This document shows, piece by piece, positions 36,744-43,628 of a DNA stretch of 47,184 bases; positions within the stretch are counted from its first letter, which is position 1; each line of letters opens with the position of its first letter. The DNA lies in NCBI GenBank assembly GCA_945869735.1, contig CAMBPQ010000019.1:1-47184 (forward strand), written 5' to 3'. Both the position numbers and the translations under genes were made by a program. The notes under the pieces are model-generated. The model had not been told where the DNA came from, did not search any database, and saw nothing but the letters and a program-made list of their open reading frames with translations. Source of the DNA: Planctomicrobium piriforme (GTDB lineage: Bacteria > Planctomycetota > Planctomycetia > Pirellulales > UBA1268).

Positions 36744-38129
36744 ATGGTATCCGGCTTCACGTTTTTGACCCGCCGGCTGGTTGCCGCCGTCGCGTTCATG
36801 GTGCTCGCCGGGGGTGCCGTTACGGCACGGGCCCAGGTCACCGCTCAGGCGTTGATCGGCAGCGCCGTGTCAGACGACAGCATGAACAAGGAAATCAACA
36901 ACGCGATCGCGCGGTTTCGCGACCGCGACATCGACGGCTGTCGAGCCATCCTCGAGCGGGCCAAGAGCAATAATCCCAAGATCTCGCCTCCGGGAGTCAT
37001 GATGGCGACGCTCTGGCTGGCCGTGAACCAGCTCCCTCCGGCTCGCGAAGAACTCGAGAACGCCGCCGTGAAGTATCCGGCGGATCCCGAGGCCTACCTC
37101 AAGCTCGCCGACCTCGCGTTCGGCGAGGGGCGGGTCACCGACTCCGACGTGCTCTTCGAGAAGGCCACGAAGCTGACGGCCGCGTATGTTGAGAACCCGA
37201 AGCGGAAGCGAGACTTCGACATCCGTTGCGAGGCCGGAACAGCAGCTGTCGCCGAGCGCCGGCGGCAGTGGGAGTTGGCTCAGAAGCACCTCGCCGCGTG
37301 GATCGAGCTCGACCCCGACAATGCCGGTTCGCGGCTCCGCATGGGCAACGTGCTGTTTCAGCTCGGCAAGGAGAGCGAGGCACTGGAGCAGTTTCGCGAG
37401 GCGAAGAAGATCGACAAAAACGCGCCGCTCCCGGAAGTCGCCATGGCCCAGCGGAGCGGCGAGGCGAAGAGTCGCGACGCCACCAAGAAGTGGATCCAGG
37501 ATGCCATGAAGGCGGCTCCGACCGATCCAGGGGTGCAGCTCTTCGCGGCCCGCTGGTATCTCCAGCAAAACGAACTCGAGGCGGCGAAGACGGCAGCAGA
37601 AACTGCCCTCAAGCTCGATGCCAAAAGTCTCGAAGGGAAGTTTGTCCGCGGGCTCGTGGCGCGGGTGGGCCGTGACTACAAGACGGCCGAGAAGTTTCTC
37701 AACGAAGCCCACTTCCAGTCGCCGGGTAACTTTGATGTCAGCAACTCGCTGGCGCTCGTGCTGATCGAGAGCGAGGACGAAGAAGCCCGTCGCCGGGCCC
37801 TTGAACTCGCCGACACCAACGTGGCGAAATACCGCGAGAACACGCCCCAGCAGATCCCCGCAGTCACGTCGCTGGCGTGGGTGTTTTATAAGCTCGGCCG
37901 CCGCGAGGATGCCGAACGGATTTTGGAGCAGGTCCGGCAGAGCAACGCGCTCTCCACCGACGGGGCCTTCTATGTCGCCACGATCCTCGCGGATCGTGGG
38001 GAAAAGGATCTCGCCAAGAAGATCCTCGACGAGGTGCTGGCCAACGAGCCGATGTTTGCCACGCGCCCCGACGCGGTCGACCTGCTGGCGAAGCTCAAGA
38101 AGGCAGCCGGCGTGCCGGCGTCGAACTGA
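36744..38129 (+). CDS. Secreted TPR-repeat protein
   Basis: 461 residues from the ATG at 36744 (GAGGAG about 10 bases upstream). A signal peptide ends at AVTARAQ. The remainder is helical repeats of TPR type: LAAWIELDPDNAGSRLRMGN followed by LFQLGKESEALEQFREAKK, and later units LGRREDAERILEQVRQSN and DLAKKILDEVLANEPMFATR. The region before it (about 60-150) is also TPR-like. It is probably periplasmic or surface-exposed, with a protein-binding role; no catalytic domain is seen. The REP cluster follows its stop codon. Confidence 0.85.
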   Translation: MVSGFTFLTRRLVAAVAFMVLAGGAVTARAQVTAQALIGSAVSDDSMNKEINNAIARFRDRDIDGCRAILERAKSNNPKISPPGVMMATLWLAVNQLPPAREELENAAVKYPADPEAYLKLADLAFGEGRVTDSDVLFEKATKLTAAYVENPKRKRDFDIRCEAGTAAVAERRRQWELAQKHLAAWIELDPDNAGSRLRMGNVLFQLGKESEALEQFREAKKIDKNAPLPEVAMAQRSGEAKSRDATKKWIQDAMKAAPTDPGVQLFAARWYLQQNELEAAKTAAETALKLDAKSLEGKFVRGLVARVGRDYKTAEKFLNEAHFQSPGNFDVSNSLALVLIESEDEEARRRALELADTNVAKYRENTPQQIPAVTSLAWVFYKLGRREDAERILEQVRQSNALSTDGAFYVATILADRGEKDLAKKILDEVLANEPMFATRPDAVDLLAKLKKAAGVPASN

Positions 38130-38167
38130 CGTTGTCATCAGGAAGCCCAACGGCGCGAGCCGTGGGC

Positions 38168-38248
38168 GGTGGCAGGACGTCTTCCCCGCGCTCGCGCTTG
38201 GGGCTTCCTGACGGGAAGCGCCGCGGATCGGAATGTGTTGCGTCGGGT
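38168..38248 (+). repeat. 81-base direct repeat, copy 1
   Basis: Identical to 38322-38402 except for five bases at 38177-38181. The shared 67 bases (38182-38248) include a reverse REP unit, a GCTTCC-TGACG-GGAAGC hairpin and the trailing GGAATGTGTTGCGTCGGGT. Confidence 0.92.
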
Positions 38249-38321
38249 GCCCTCAAGAAGCCCGGAGCGCAAGCGATGGGAAAGCGGGCGGTGATCGTGG
38301 CGGTGGTGGGGAGTGGGACGA

Positions 38322-38402
38322 GGTGGCAGGCCATATTCCCCGCGCTCGCGCTTGGGGCTTCCTGACGGGAAGCGCCGCGGATCGGAATGTGTTGCGTCGG
38401 GT
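38322..38402 (+). repeat. 81-base direct repeat, copy 2
   Basis: Second copy of the repeat at 38168-38248; 67 consecutive bases (38336-38402) are identical. It runs directly towards copy 2 of the dispersed 31-base repeat. Confidence 0.92.
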
Positions 38403-38417
38403 CGCCGCGGCGATAGA

Positions 38418-38473
38418 GCGACGAGACTTTTGCCGCCCCCGAGCCGGCAATACACCACAGTCGGATGCGCTCG
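38418..38473. repeat. Dispersed repeat, copy 2
   Basis: The first 31 bases match 34008-34038 exactly and the last 12 match with one change (TCGGATGCGCTC versus TCGAATGCGCTC). It ends the REP cluster, suggesting that it belongs to the same family of intergenic elements. Confidence 0.85.
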
Positions 38474-38515
38474 AGCGCTGACACGCCGACGCTTTCTGCG
38501 CGAGGCCGCGGCAGC

Positions 38516-38890
38516 TCAGCGAGGCGTAGTCTGCCTGGTGGTTCGCGGCTGAGGGGCCGCGATCGGCTCGGCCTTTGGAGCCGGCGCGGCGACGGTGGCG
38601 GGCGCTGCCACTGGGCCAGTCGGCATCGCGCGGATCGTGATGCCACGGCCGATCGGTGCGCCCGGTCCGACCGGCACCGCCGTGTCGGGGCTGGTCCGCA
38701 TCGCCCGGCGGCGGGCGCGGATGCGGTCGCTCCGCAGGGGAATGCCGGGGTAGGCCTCGATCGGCACCTCGAGGCTCGGCAGTCCGACGCGGCTCCCGTC
38801 GCCGAAGTAGGTAAACATCTCGATCGCAAGGCAATCGGAGACCATCACGGCCAGGATCGCCGCGCAACTGATCAGTCTCAGGCGATGCAT
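38516..38890 (-). CDS. Small secreted protein of unknown function
   Basis: 124 residues from the ATG at 38890. A signal peptide (LRLISCAAILAVMVSDCLA) is followed by IEMFTYFGDGSRVGLPSLEV and PIEAYPGIPLRSDRIRARRR, then a Pro/Ala-rich tail. I do not recognise the family. The frame is open 38 residues further upstream, but that part has no signal and overlaps the divergent spacing before the next gene. No strong ribosome-binding site is visible. It is convergent with the REP cluster and divergent from the membrane protein gene at 39039. Confidence 0.6.
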   Translation of the reverse strand: MHRLRLISCAAILAVMVSDCLAIEMFTYFGDGSRVGLPSLEVPIEAYPGIPLRSDRIRARRRAMRTSPDTAVPVGPGAPIGRGITIRAMPTGPVAAPATVAAPAPKAEPIAAPQPRTTRQTTPR

Positions 38891-39038
38891 GGGGAAGTGC
38901 TCAGGGATGGGCGCTGCGGTGGTGGCGAAAACCCACCACGAGGTGGATCGGTCGGCCGAGGTCCACGGGGAGACGACTTCTTTCGCAGCCTTCCCAACCG
39001 GCACGATCCGTTCGCACGCGGCAGGGTAGGCTGGCGGA

Positions 39039-40028
39039 ATGGTGGAAGTGCTCGATCCGGCGTTCGTTTCGTGTCTGGCCGCGATGGCCGTGGTGGTCGC
39101 GGCTGCCGTCGCCGCCTACCTCGTGCGGGGGTCGACGGCCGTGCCGGCCGCCCTGTGGGCGGCGGCGGCCGCCCTCATCTTCGGTCTGGAGATGGCTGCC
39201 CGCGTGGCGGGCTGGCTGGTGGATCCGGCGGCGATCGCGTCGACGAGGCTGGTGGTCGCGGCGCTTTTTTTGTGTCCGACGATGGCGATCCTCGGCGCGA
39301 AGCGGCCGCAGCATGGGGTCTGGCAGTTCATCGTCGGGTCACTGGCGGGCGTGCTCGTCATGCCGGCCCTCTCGGCGACGCTCGTGCGGCCCGGCTCGAT
39401 GCCCGACGTGCACTCCGTGCAACGATGGTTTATGCCGCTGCTCGTCGCCGTGGGCTGGATGAACTTCGCCGGCACGCGGCATGGTGCCGCGGCTGCGGCC
39501 GTCTCCGCTGGGCAGTGCCTTCTCCTCCGGCCGTTCCTTCCCTTCGTCGAGTCCGGCGGGATCGTGGGGATGGAAGTCACCGACGCTCTGGGAGCCTGCC
39601 TCGTGGCATTGGGAGCGGTGCTCGCCGCCGGGCAGTCGGCCGGCTGGCCGGTGGGCATCCGCGGCCGAGCGCCCGCGACGGAGTTTGCCCCGAAGCCGCT
39701 GATGCAGGAGCCGAAGCTGCTGATGCGGGAGATCGACCTGCCATTCCTGGCCCTCCGGGAAACGCTCGGCGCGGCGTGGGCGTTGCGAATCGCCGAGCGG
39801 TTCAACGTGGTCGCCGAAGCGCGGGGCTGGCCGTGCCGGCTGCGGTTCACAGGGCTTGAGGCGGGGGGCGATCCCGACGATCGCTCCTGGCATCGTGATG
39901 CCGTCCGCAGCGCCCGGGCACTGCTGCATCGGTTTGTCTCCGACGCGTGGCTGCGTCGCCACACGTCGCAGGGGTTTTTGCCCGGTGAATATCGATCGCG
40001 AGTGGCCCCTCCTGAGGAAGGGCTGTAG
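39039..40028 (+). CDS. Unrecognised multi-pass membrane protein
   Basis: 329 residues with about seven hydrophobic segments between residues 8 and 205 (first PAFVSCLAAMAVVVAAAVAA, later AVSAGQCLLLRPFLPF and LGACLVALGAVLAAGQ), then a soluble C-terminal domain of about 110 residues containing LPFLALRETLGAAWALRIAE. I recognise no named family or catalytic motif. It probably sits in the cytoplasmic membrane with a cytoplasmic tail. The 83-base gap to the DUF3467 gene makes co-transcription possible. Confidence 0.65.
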   Translation: MVEVLDPAFVSCLAAMAVVVAAAVAAYLVRGSTAVPAALWAAAAALIFGLEMAARVAGWLVDPAAIASTRLVVAALFLCPTMAILGAKRPQHGVWQFIVGSLAGVLVMPALSATLVRPGSMPDVHSVQRWFMPLLVAVGWMNFAGTRHGAAAAAVSAGQCLLLRPFLPFVESGGIVGMEVTDALGACLVALGAVLAAGQSAGWPVGIRGRAPATEFAPKPLMQEPKLLMREIDLPFLALRETLGAAWALRIAERFNVVAEARGWPCRLRFTGLEAGGDPDDRSWHRDAVRSARALLHRFVSDAWLRRHTSQGFLPGEYRSRVAPPEEGL

Positions 40029-40111
40029 ACTTCTGCTCTTCACCCGGAGCCCGCGGATGTCCCGCGACCATGCACCGGCGGTCCCGTTCCGTTCTCTTCT
40101 GGAGTGCTTCC

Positions 40112-40429
40112 ATGACCGATCAGCCCCGTCCTGCCGAGCCGATGCAGGTGCCCGTCGACGAGTCGCACATCCTCGCGACCTACGCTAATTTTTGCCGCGT
40201 GACCGGCACGCCGGAGGAACTGATCGTCGACTTCGGCCTCAACAAGCAGGTGGGTGGCACCGCTCCCGAAACGATCCAGCTGACGCAGCGGATCATCGTC
40301 AACTTCTTCACCGCGAAGCGGCTGGCCTACGCCCTGCAGATGGCGGTCGTGCGGCACGAGCAGGCCTTCGGCCAGCTCGAGACTGACGTGCAGAAGCGGG
40401 TCGTCCACCAGCAGGCGGCCAAGGCCTGA
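40112..40429 (+). CDS. DUF3467 family protein
   Basis: 105 residues from the ATG at 40112 (TGGAG upstream). The segment ANFCRVTGTPEELIVDFGLN followed by IQLTQRIIVNFFTAKRLAYA matches the DUF3467 pattern, a small soluble protein widely found in planctomycetes and other phyla; its function is unknown. It is followed by a perfect inverted repeat and then the GAF-HlyD gene. Confidence 0.85.
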   Translation: MTDQPRPAEPMQVPVDESHILATYANFCRVTGTPEELIVDFGLNKQVGGTAPETIQLTQRIIVNFFTAKRLAYALQMAVVRHEQAFGQLETDVQKRVVHQQAAKA

Positions 40430-40445
40430 CCATCCGACCGATGGA

Positions 40446-40481
40446 CATCCGGCACCGCGAAACCTTTCGCGGTGCCGGATG
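40446..40481. promoter_or_regulatory. Perfect 17-bp inverted repeat (strong hairpin) between DUF3467 and GAF-HlyD genes
   Basis: CATCCGGCACCGCGAAA and TTTCGCGGTGCCGGATG are exact reverse complements separated only by CC. As RNA it would form a very stable stem just after the DUF3467 stop codon. There is no T-run, so it is either a Rho-independent-like stop without a tail, an RNA processing element, or a DNA palindrome bound by a protein. Confidence 0.6.
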
Positions 40482-40518
40482 AACAGCGGCTCCAGGTACG
40501 GCACGGCCGATCGCAACC

Positions 40519-42639
40519 ATGACGAGTTTTGAAGAAACAGAGGAGTTCGAGCGGGCCAAGCGTGAGATCCACGACTTCCTGGCTGCGCTCGAGCAGAAGG
40601 CGCACGGCGACATGGCCGCGGCCGAGTTTTTCGAGTTTCTCCGCGGCGGCATGCATCGGCTGATGGAGTCGGTGTCCGAGGTGATCTGGGTCGTGGGTGA
40701 GGGTGGGCAGGTCGAGCCGATCTGCCACGCGGGCACCGATCAGGCGGCCATCTCCGGTTCTCAGGAAAACGTCGACGGGCACAACTCGCTCGTGTCGGCA
40801 CTCTTCAGCGGTGACGGCACGCTCGTGCCACCGGGTGCCTCGGTCACGGGGCCAGACGGGGGAACGCTGGCCACCAACCAGAGCGGTCTGCTCGTCATCG
40901 CCGCGCCGATCGATTCCACGGCCGGCCGCGCGGGGCTGATCGAGGTCTTGCATCACCCCAATCATGAGGATGTCCAGCGGGGCTACCTGCGATTCCTCGG
41001 ACAGGTGTCGGCGTTGGCGGCCGTCTACCTCGACCGCCAGCGGAGTGGGCAGCAGGTGGCAGCCCAGCGGCAGCAACTCGTCGAACTCGACGCCCAGCAG
41101 TCAACACTGGCGCAGGTCGAGCGGTTTAGCCGGGCCGTCCACGAGTCGCTCGACCCTGTGGCGACCGCCTTCGTGATGGCCAACGAGGCGCGACGCATCA
41201 TCGGCTGCGATCGGGTGAGCGTGTTGGTTCGGCGGCGGGGGAAGCTCCGGCTGGAGGCGGTGAGCGGCCAGGAGTCGGTGGAACGGCGGGCCTCGGCCGT
41301 ACAGGCAATCGAGGGCCTGACCCGCGTCGTGGCCAAGGCGGGCGATCCCCTCTGGCATCCCGACGCCACCGCGGAGGTCCTGCCACAGATCGAGCAGGAA
41401 CTCGAAAACTACATCGATGAGTCGCATGCCACCGCGATCGCCATTATCCCGCTGGAGAAGCCGCGGCCGACGATGGTGATCAAGCCGGGGGGCGTCGACG
41501 CGGTGGCCGTCGCCAAGGCCGAGGCCGCGCCCGCGACCACCCCCGAGCCGATCGGGGCTCTGGTGGCCGAGTGGTTCTCCTCCAATACGTTCGATGGTGG
41601 CCGGCGGGCGCGGGTCGAGTTGGTGGCCGAGCACGGCAGGGTGGCGCTGGGCAATGCGCTGGTCCACACGCAACTCCCGCTCTATTCGCTGCTCTCGCTG
41701 CTCGGCAAGTCGCGGGTGTTGACCACCGCCCGCAACCTCCCCCGGACGATCATGGCGGTCATCGCGGCTCTGGCCGCCCTCGCGGCGCTCGTGTTGGTGC
41801 CGGCGGAGCTGCGACTCGAAGGCAAGGGCACGCTCGAGCCCGTCCACCGTCGCGAAGTGTTTTCACAGATCGACGGCGTCGTGGAGAAGATTGAGCCCGG
41901 CGTCGAGGGCGGGGCCGACGTCGAGGCCGGCCAGCTGCTCGCCTCGCTGCGGAATCGCGATCTGGAGGTGGCGATCGCCGACGTGCTCGGCCGCAAGGCG
42001 TCAACCGAGGAGCAGCTCGTCTCCACCCGCCGGTCGCTCCTGGAAGACGACAAGATCTCGGCCGACGAGAAGCTGCGGATGGCCGGGCGGCGGGCTCAGT
42101 TGGAACGGGAGGTCGAGAGCCTGGCATCGCAGCTCGCGCTCTACGCCGAGAAGCGGAAGGAGCTGGATGTCCGCAGCCCGATCGCGGGCGTGATCGTCAC
42201 CTGGCAGGTCCGCGACCTGCTGCTCCTGCGGCCGGTCGAGAAGGGGCAGGTGCTGATGAGCGTGGCCGACAAGACGGGGCCCTGGGAGCTCGAGATCAAG
42301 ATGCCCGACGATCGCCTGGGGCACATCAACCGCGCTGCAGCGGCGGCGAAGCAGTCTGGCCGCGAACTCGAGGTCGACTACATCCTGGCCACCGACCCGG
42401 GCACGCGGCACCACGGCACCGTCAAGGAGATCCACGAGCAGGCGGAGGTCCGCGGCGAGGAGGGCAACACGGTGCTCGTGCGGGTCACGATCGACCCGAC
42501 GCGGCACGAGAAGGAGGAGCTTGGCGCGGGGGCGAGCGTGACGGCGCGGATCGCCTGCGGCAAGCGGTCGCTCGGCTATGTCTGGTTTCACGACGTCCTG
42601 TCTTTCATTCAGACGCAGGTCCTGTTCCGGCTCTGGTGA
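40519..42639 (+). CDS. GAF domain-HlyD fusion protein (membrane adaptor)
   Basis: 706 residues. The N-terminal ~400 residues are soluble, with a GAF-like domain around 205-370 (VERFSRAVHESLDPVATAFV, CDRVSVLVRRRGKLRLEAVS). A single membrane helix follows (about 408-428). The C-terminal part is a HlyD-type membrane-fusion region: barrel-sandwich lipoyl-like segments REVFSQIDGVVEKIEPGVEG and KELDVRSPIAGVIVTWQVRD flank a coiled coil (about 480-550), with a terminal beta domain. The layout implies a cytoplasmic sensory part coupled to a periplasmic adaptor. It precedes a HlyD adaptor and an M50 protein gene by short gaps, so the three probably work together. Confidence 0.88.
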   Translation: MTSFEETEEFERAKREIHDFLAALEQKAHGDMAAAEFFEFLRGGMHRLMESVSEVIWVVGEGGQVEPICHAGTDQAAISGSQENVDGHNSLVSALFSGDGTLVPPGASVTGPDGGTLATNQSGLLVIAAPIDSTAGRAGLIEVLHHPNHEDVQRGYLRFLGQVSALAAVYLDRQRSGQQVAAQRQQLVELDAQQSTLAQVERFSRAVHESLDPVATAFVMANEARRIIGCDRVSVLVRRRGKLRLEAVSGQESVERRASAVQAIEGLTRVVAKAGDPLWHPDATAEVLPQIEQELENYIDESHATAIAIIPLEKPRPTMVIKPGGVDAVAVAKAEAAPATTPEPIGALVAEWFSSNTFDGGRRARVELVAEHGRVALGNALVHTQLPLYSLLSLLGKSRVLTTARNLPRTIMAVIAALAALAALVLVPAELRLEGKGTLEPVHRREVFSQIDGVVEKIEPGVEGGADVEAGQLLASLRNRDLEVAIADVLGRKASTEEQLVSTRRSLLEDDKISADEKLRMAGRRAQLEREVESLASQLALYAEKRKELDVRSPIAGVIVTWQVRDLLLLRPVEKGQVLMSVADKTGPWELEIKMPDDRLGHINRAAAAAKQSGRELEVDYILATDPGTRHHGTVKEIHEQAEVRGEEGNTVLVRVTIDPTRHEKEELGAGASVTARIACGKRSLGYVWFHDVLSFIQTQVLFRLW

Positions 42640-42670
42640 GCCGAGGGCATCGAGAAGGAGTGTCAGACCG

Positions 42671-43588
42671 ATGAAAATAGTTATGACCATCGCCTTGTTC
42701 ACCGCCGTGACGTGCTTTGGCATGCTCGGGTCGGCCGCGGAGCCCGATCGCCCCGCTCCGGTGCTCGAGCGGTGCCTTGTGTCGCTCATCGACGAGGCGA
42801 AGCTCTCGGTGGGCGAAGCCGGGCTGCTCGTCGAGATGCAGATCAAGGCCGGAGACCGGGTGACCGCGGGGCAGGTGATCGCGAGGATCAACGACGATCA
42901 GCCGCAGATGGACAAGCTCCGGGCCCAGGCCGAGCACGACCAGGCGATCGCCAAGGCCAAGAGTGACGTCGACGTGCGGTATTCGCAGAAAGCGCAGGCC
43001 GTGGCCCAGACGGCCTCCGTGAAGGCGGAGCAGTCGCACAAGACCGTGCCCGGATCGGTCACCGACGTGGAGCGCGACCGGCTGCGTCTCGAATGGGAGA
43101 AGAGCGGTCTGCAGATCGAGCAGGCCCAGCTCGAGCGGACGCTCGCCGACCTCGCCGCCCGGGCGAAAGACGTGGAGGTGAAGACGGCTGACATCAACAT
43201 CAAGCGCCGGCTCGTGACGGCGCCGCTCGATGGCGAAGTGGTCGACGTGCAGGGCAACCTCGGGGAGTGGATGCAGGTGGGGGCGCCGCTGGCCCACATC
43301 GTCCGCACCGACAAGCTCCGCGTGGAGGGCTACGTCGATGCCGCGAAGTGGGATCCCGAGCAGGTCCGCGGCAGGCCGGCGACGGTTGAGGTCACGCTCG
43401 CCAACAACCGCAAGGAGACGTTCGAGGGCCGAATCTCGTTCGTCAGCCCGCTCGTCGAGAGCGGCGGCGACTACCGCGTCTTTGCCGAGGTCCCCAACCG
43501 CAAGTCGCCAGGCTCCGATGAATGGCTGCTGCGTGCCGGCCAGACCGCCACCATGACGATCCATTTTTCGCAGCCGGCTGACCGCTGA
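42671..43588 (+). CDS. HlyD/RND-type periplasmic adaptor protein
   Basis: 305 residues with a signal peptide (MTIALFTAVTCFGMLGSAAE). Then come the lipoyl-like half EAGLLVEMQIKAGDRVTAGQ, a coiled-coil hairpin (about 80-180) and the second half RRLVTAPLDGEVVDVQGNLG, followed by a beta-barrel with FEGRISFVSPLVESGGDYRV. This is the standard membrane-fusion-protein order. The ATG at 42671 has AAGGAG about 11 bases upstream; the in-frame upstream extension overlaps the previous gene. No outer-membrane channel gene is in the window. Confidence 0.9.
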   Translation: MKIVMTIALFTAVTCFGMLGSAAEPDRPAPVLERCLVSLIDEAKLSVGEAGLLVEMQIKAGDRVTAGQVIARINDDQPQMDKLRAQAEHDQAIAKAKSDVDVRYSQKAQAVAQTASVKAEQSHKTVPGSVTDVERDRLRLEWEKSGLQIEQAQLERTLADLAARAKDVEVKTADINIKRRLVTAPLDGEVVDVQGNLGEWMQVGAPLAHIVRTDKLRVEGYVDAAKWDPEQVRGRPATVEVTLANNRKETFEGRISFVSPLVESGGDYRVFAEVPNRKSPGSDEWLLRAGQTATMTIHFSQPADR

Positions 43589-43628
43589 GCGGGCCGGAGA
43601 GCAGCCCTGAAACCCCTGTCACGCCCGT

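Larger units (their letters stand above)
38130..38515. repeat. Intergenic BIME-like cluster of REP elements
   Basis: The 386-base gap holds no convincing gene. It contains two forward REP-like units (38141-38166, 38255-38283) and two reverse units (38182-38218, 38336-38372) in alternating order, plus a copy of the dispersed 31-base repeat (38418-38448). Forward units have the consensus AAGCCCnnAGCGCnAGCGnnGGG; reverse units read CCCCGCGCTCGCGCTTGGGG followed by CTTCC. Forward-reverse pairs could fold into long imperfect hairpins. Confidence 0.8.

Noticed and set aside
38168-38402. Insertion sequence with long terminal repeats
   Set aside because: Only 73 bases separate the copies, with no transposase, so this is a duplication within a REP cluster.
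38141-38402. CRISPR array
   Set aside because: Only two direct copies exist, units alternate in orientation, and there are no cas genes.
38138-38458. Short minus-strand frames in the REP cluster, resembling annotated small proteins
   Set aside because: Their sequence comes entirely from repeat units, so they are artefacts of REP elements.
38465-39859. A 464-codon plus-strand frame over the small secreted and membrane protein genes
   Set aside because: It crosses REP sequence and two better-supported genes and has low-complexity Arg/Gly composition.
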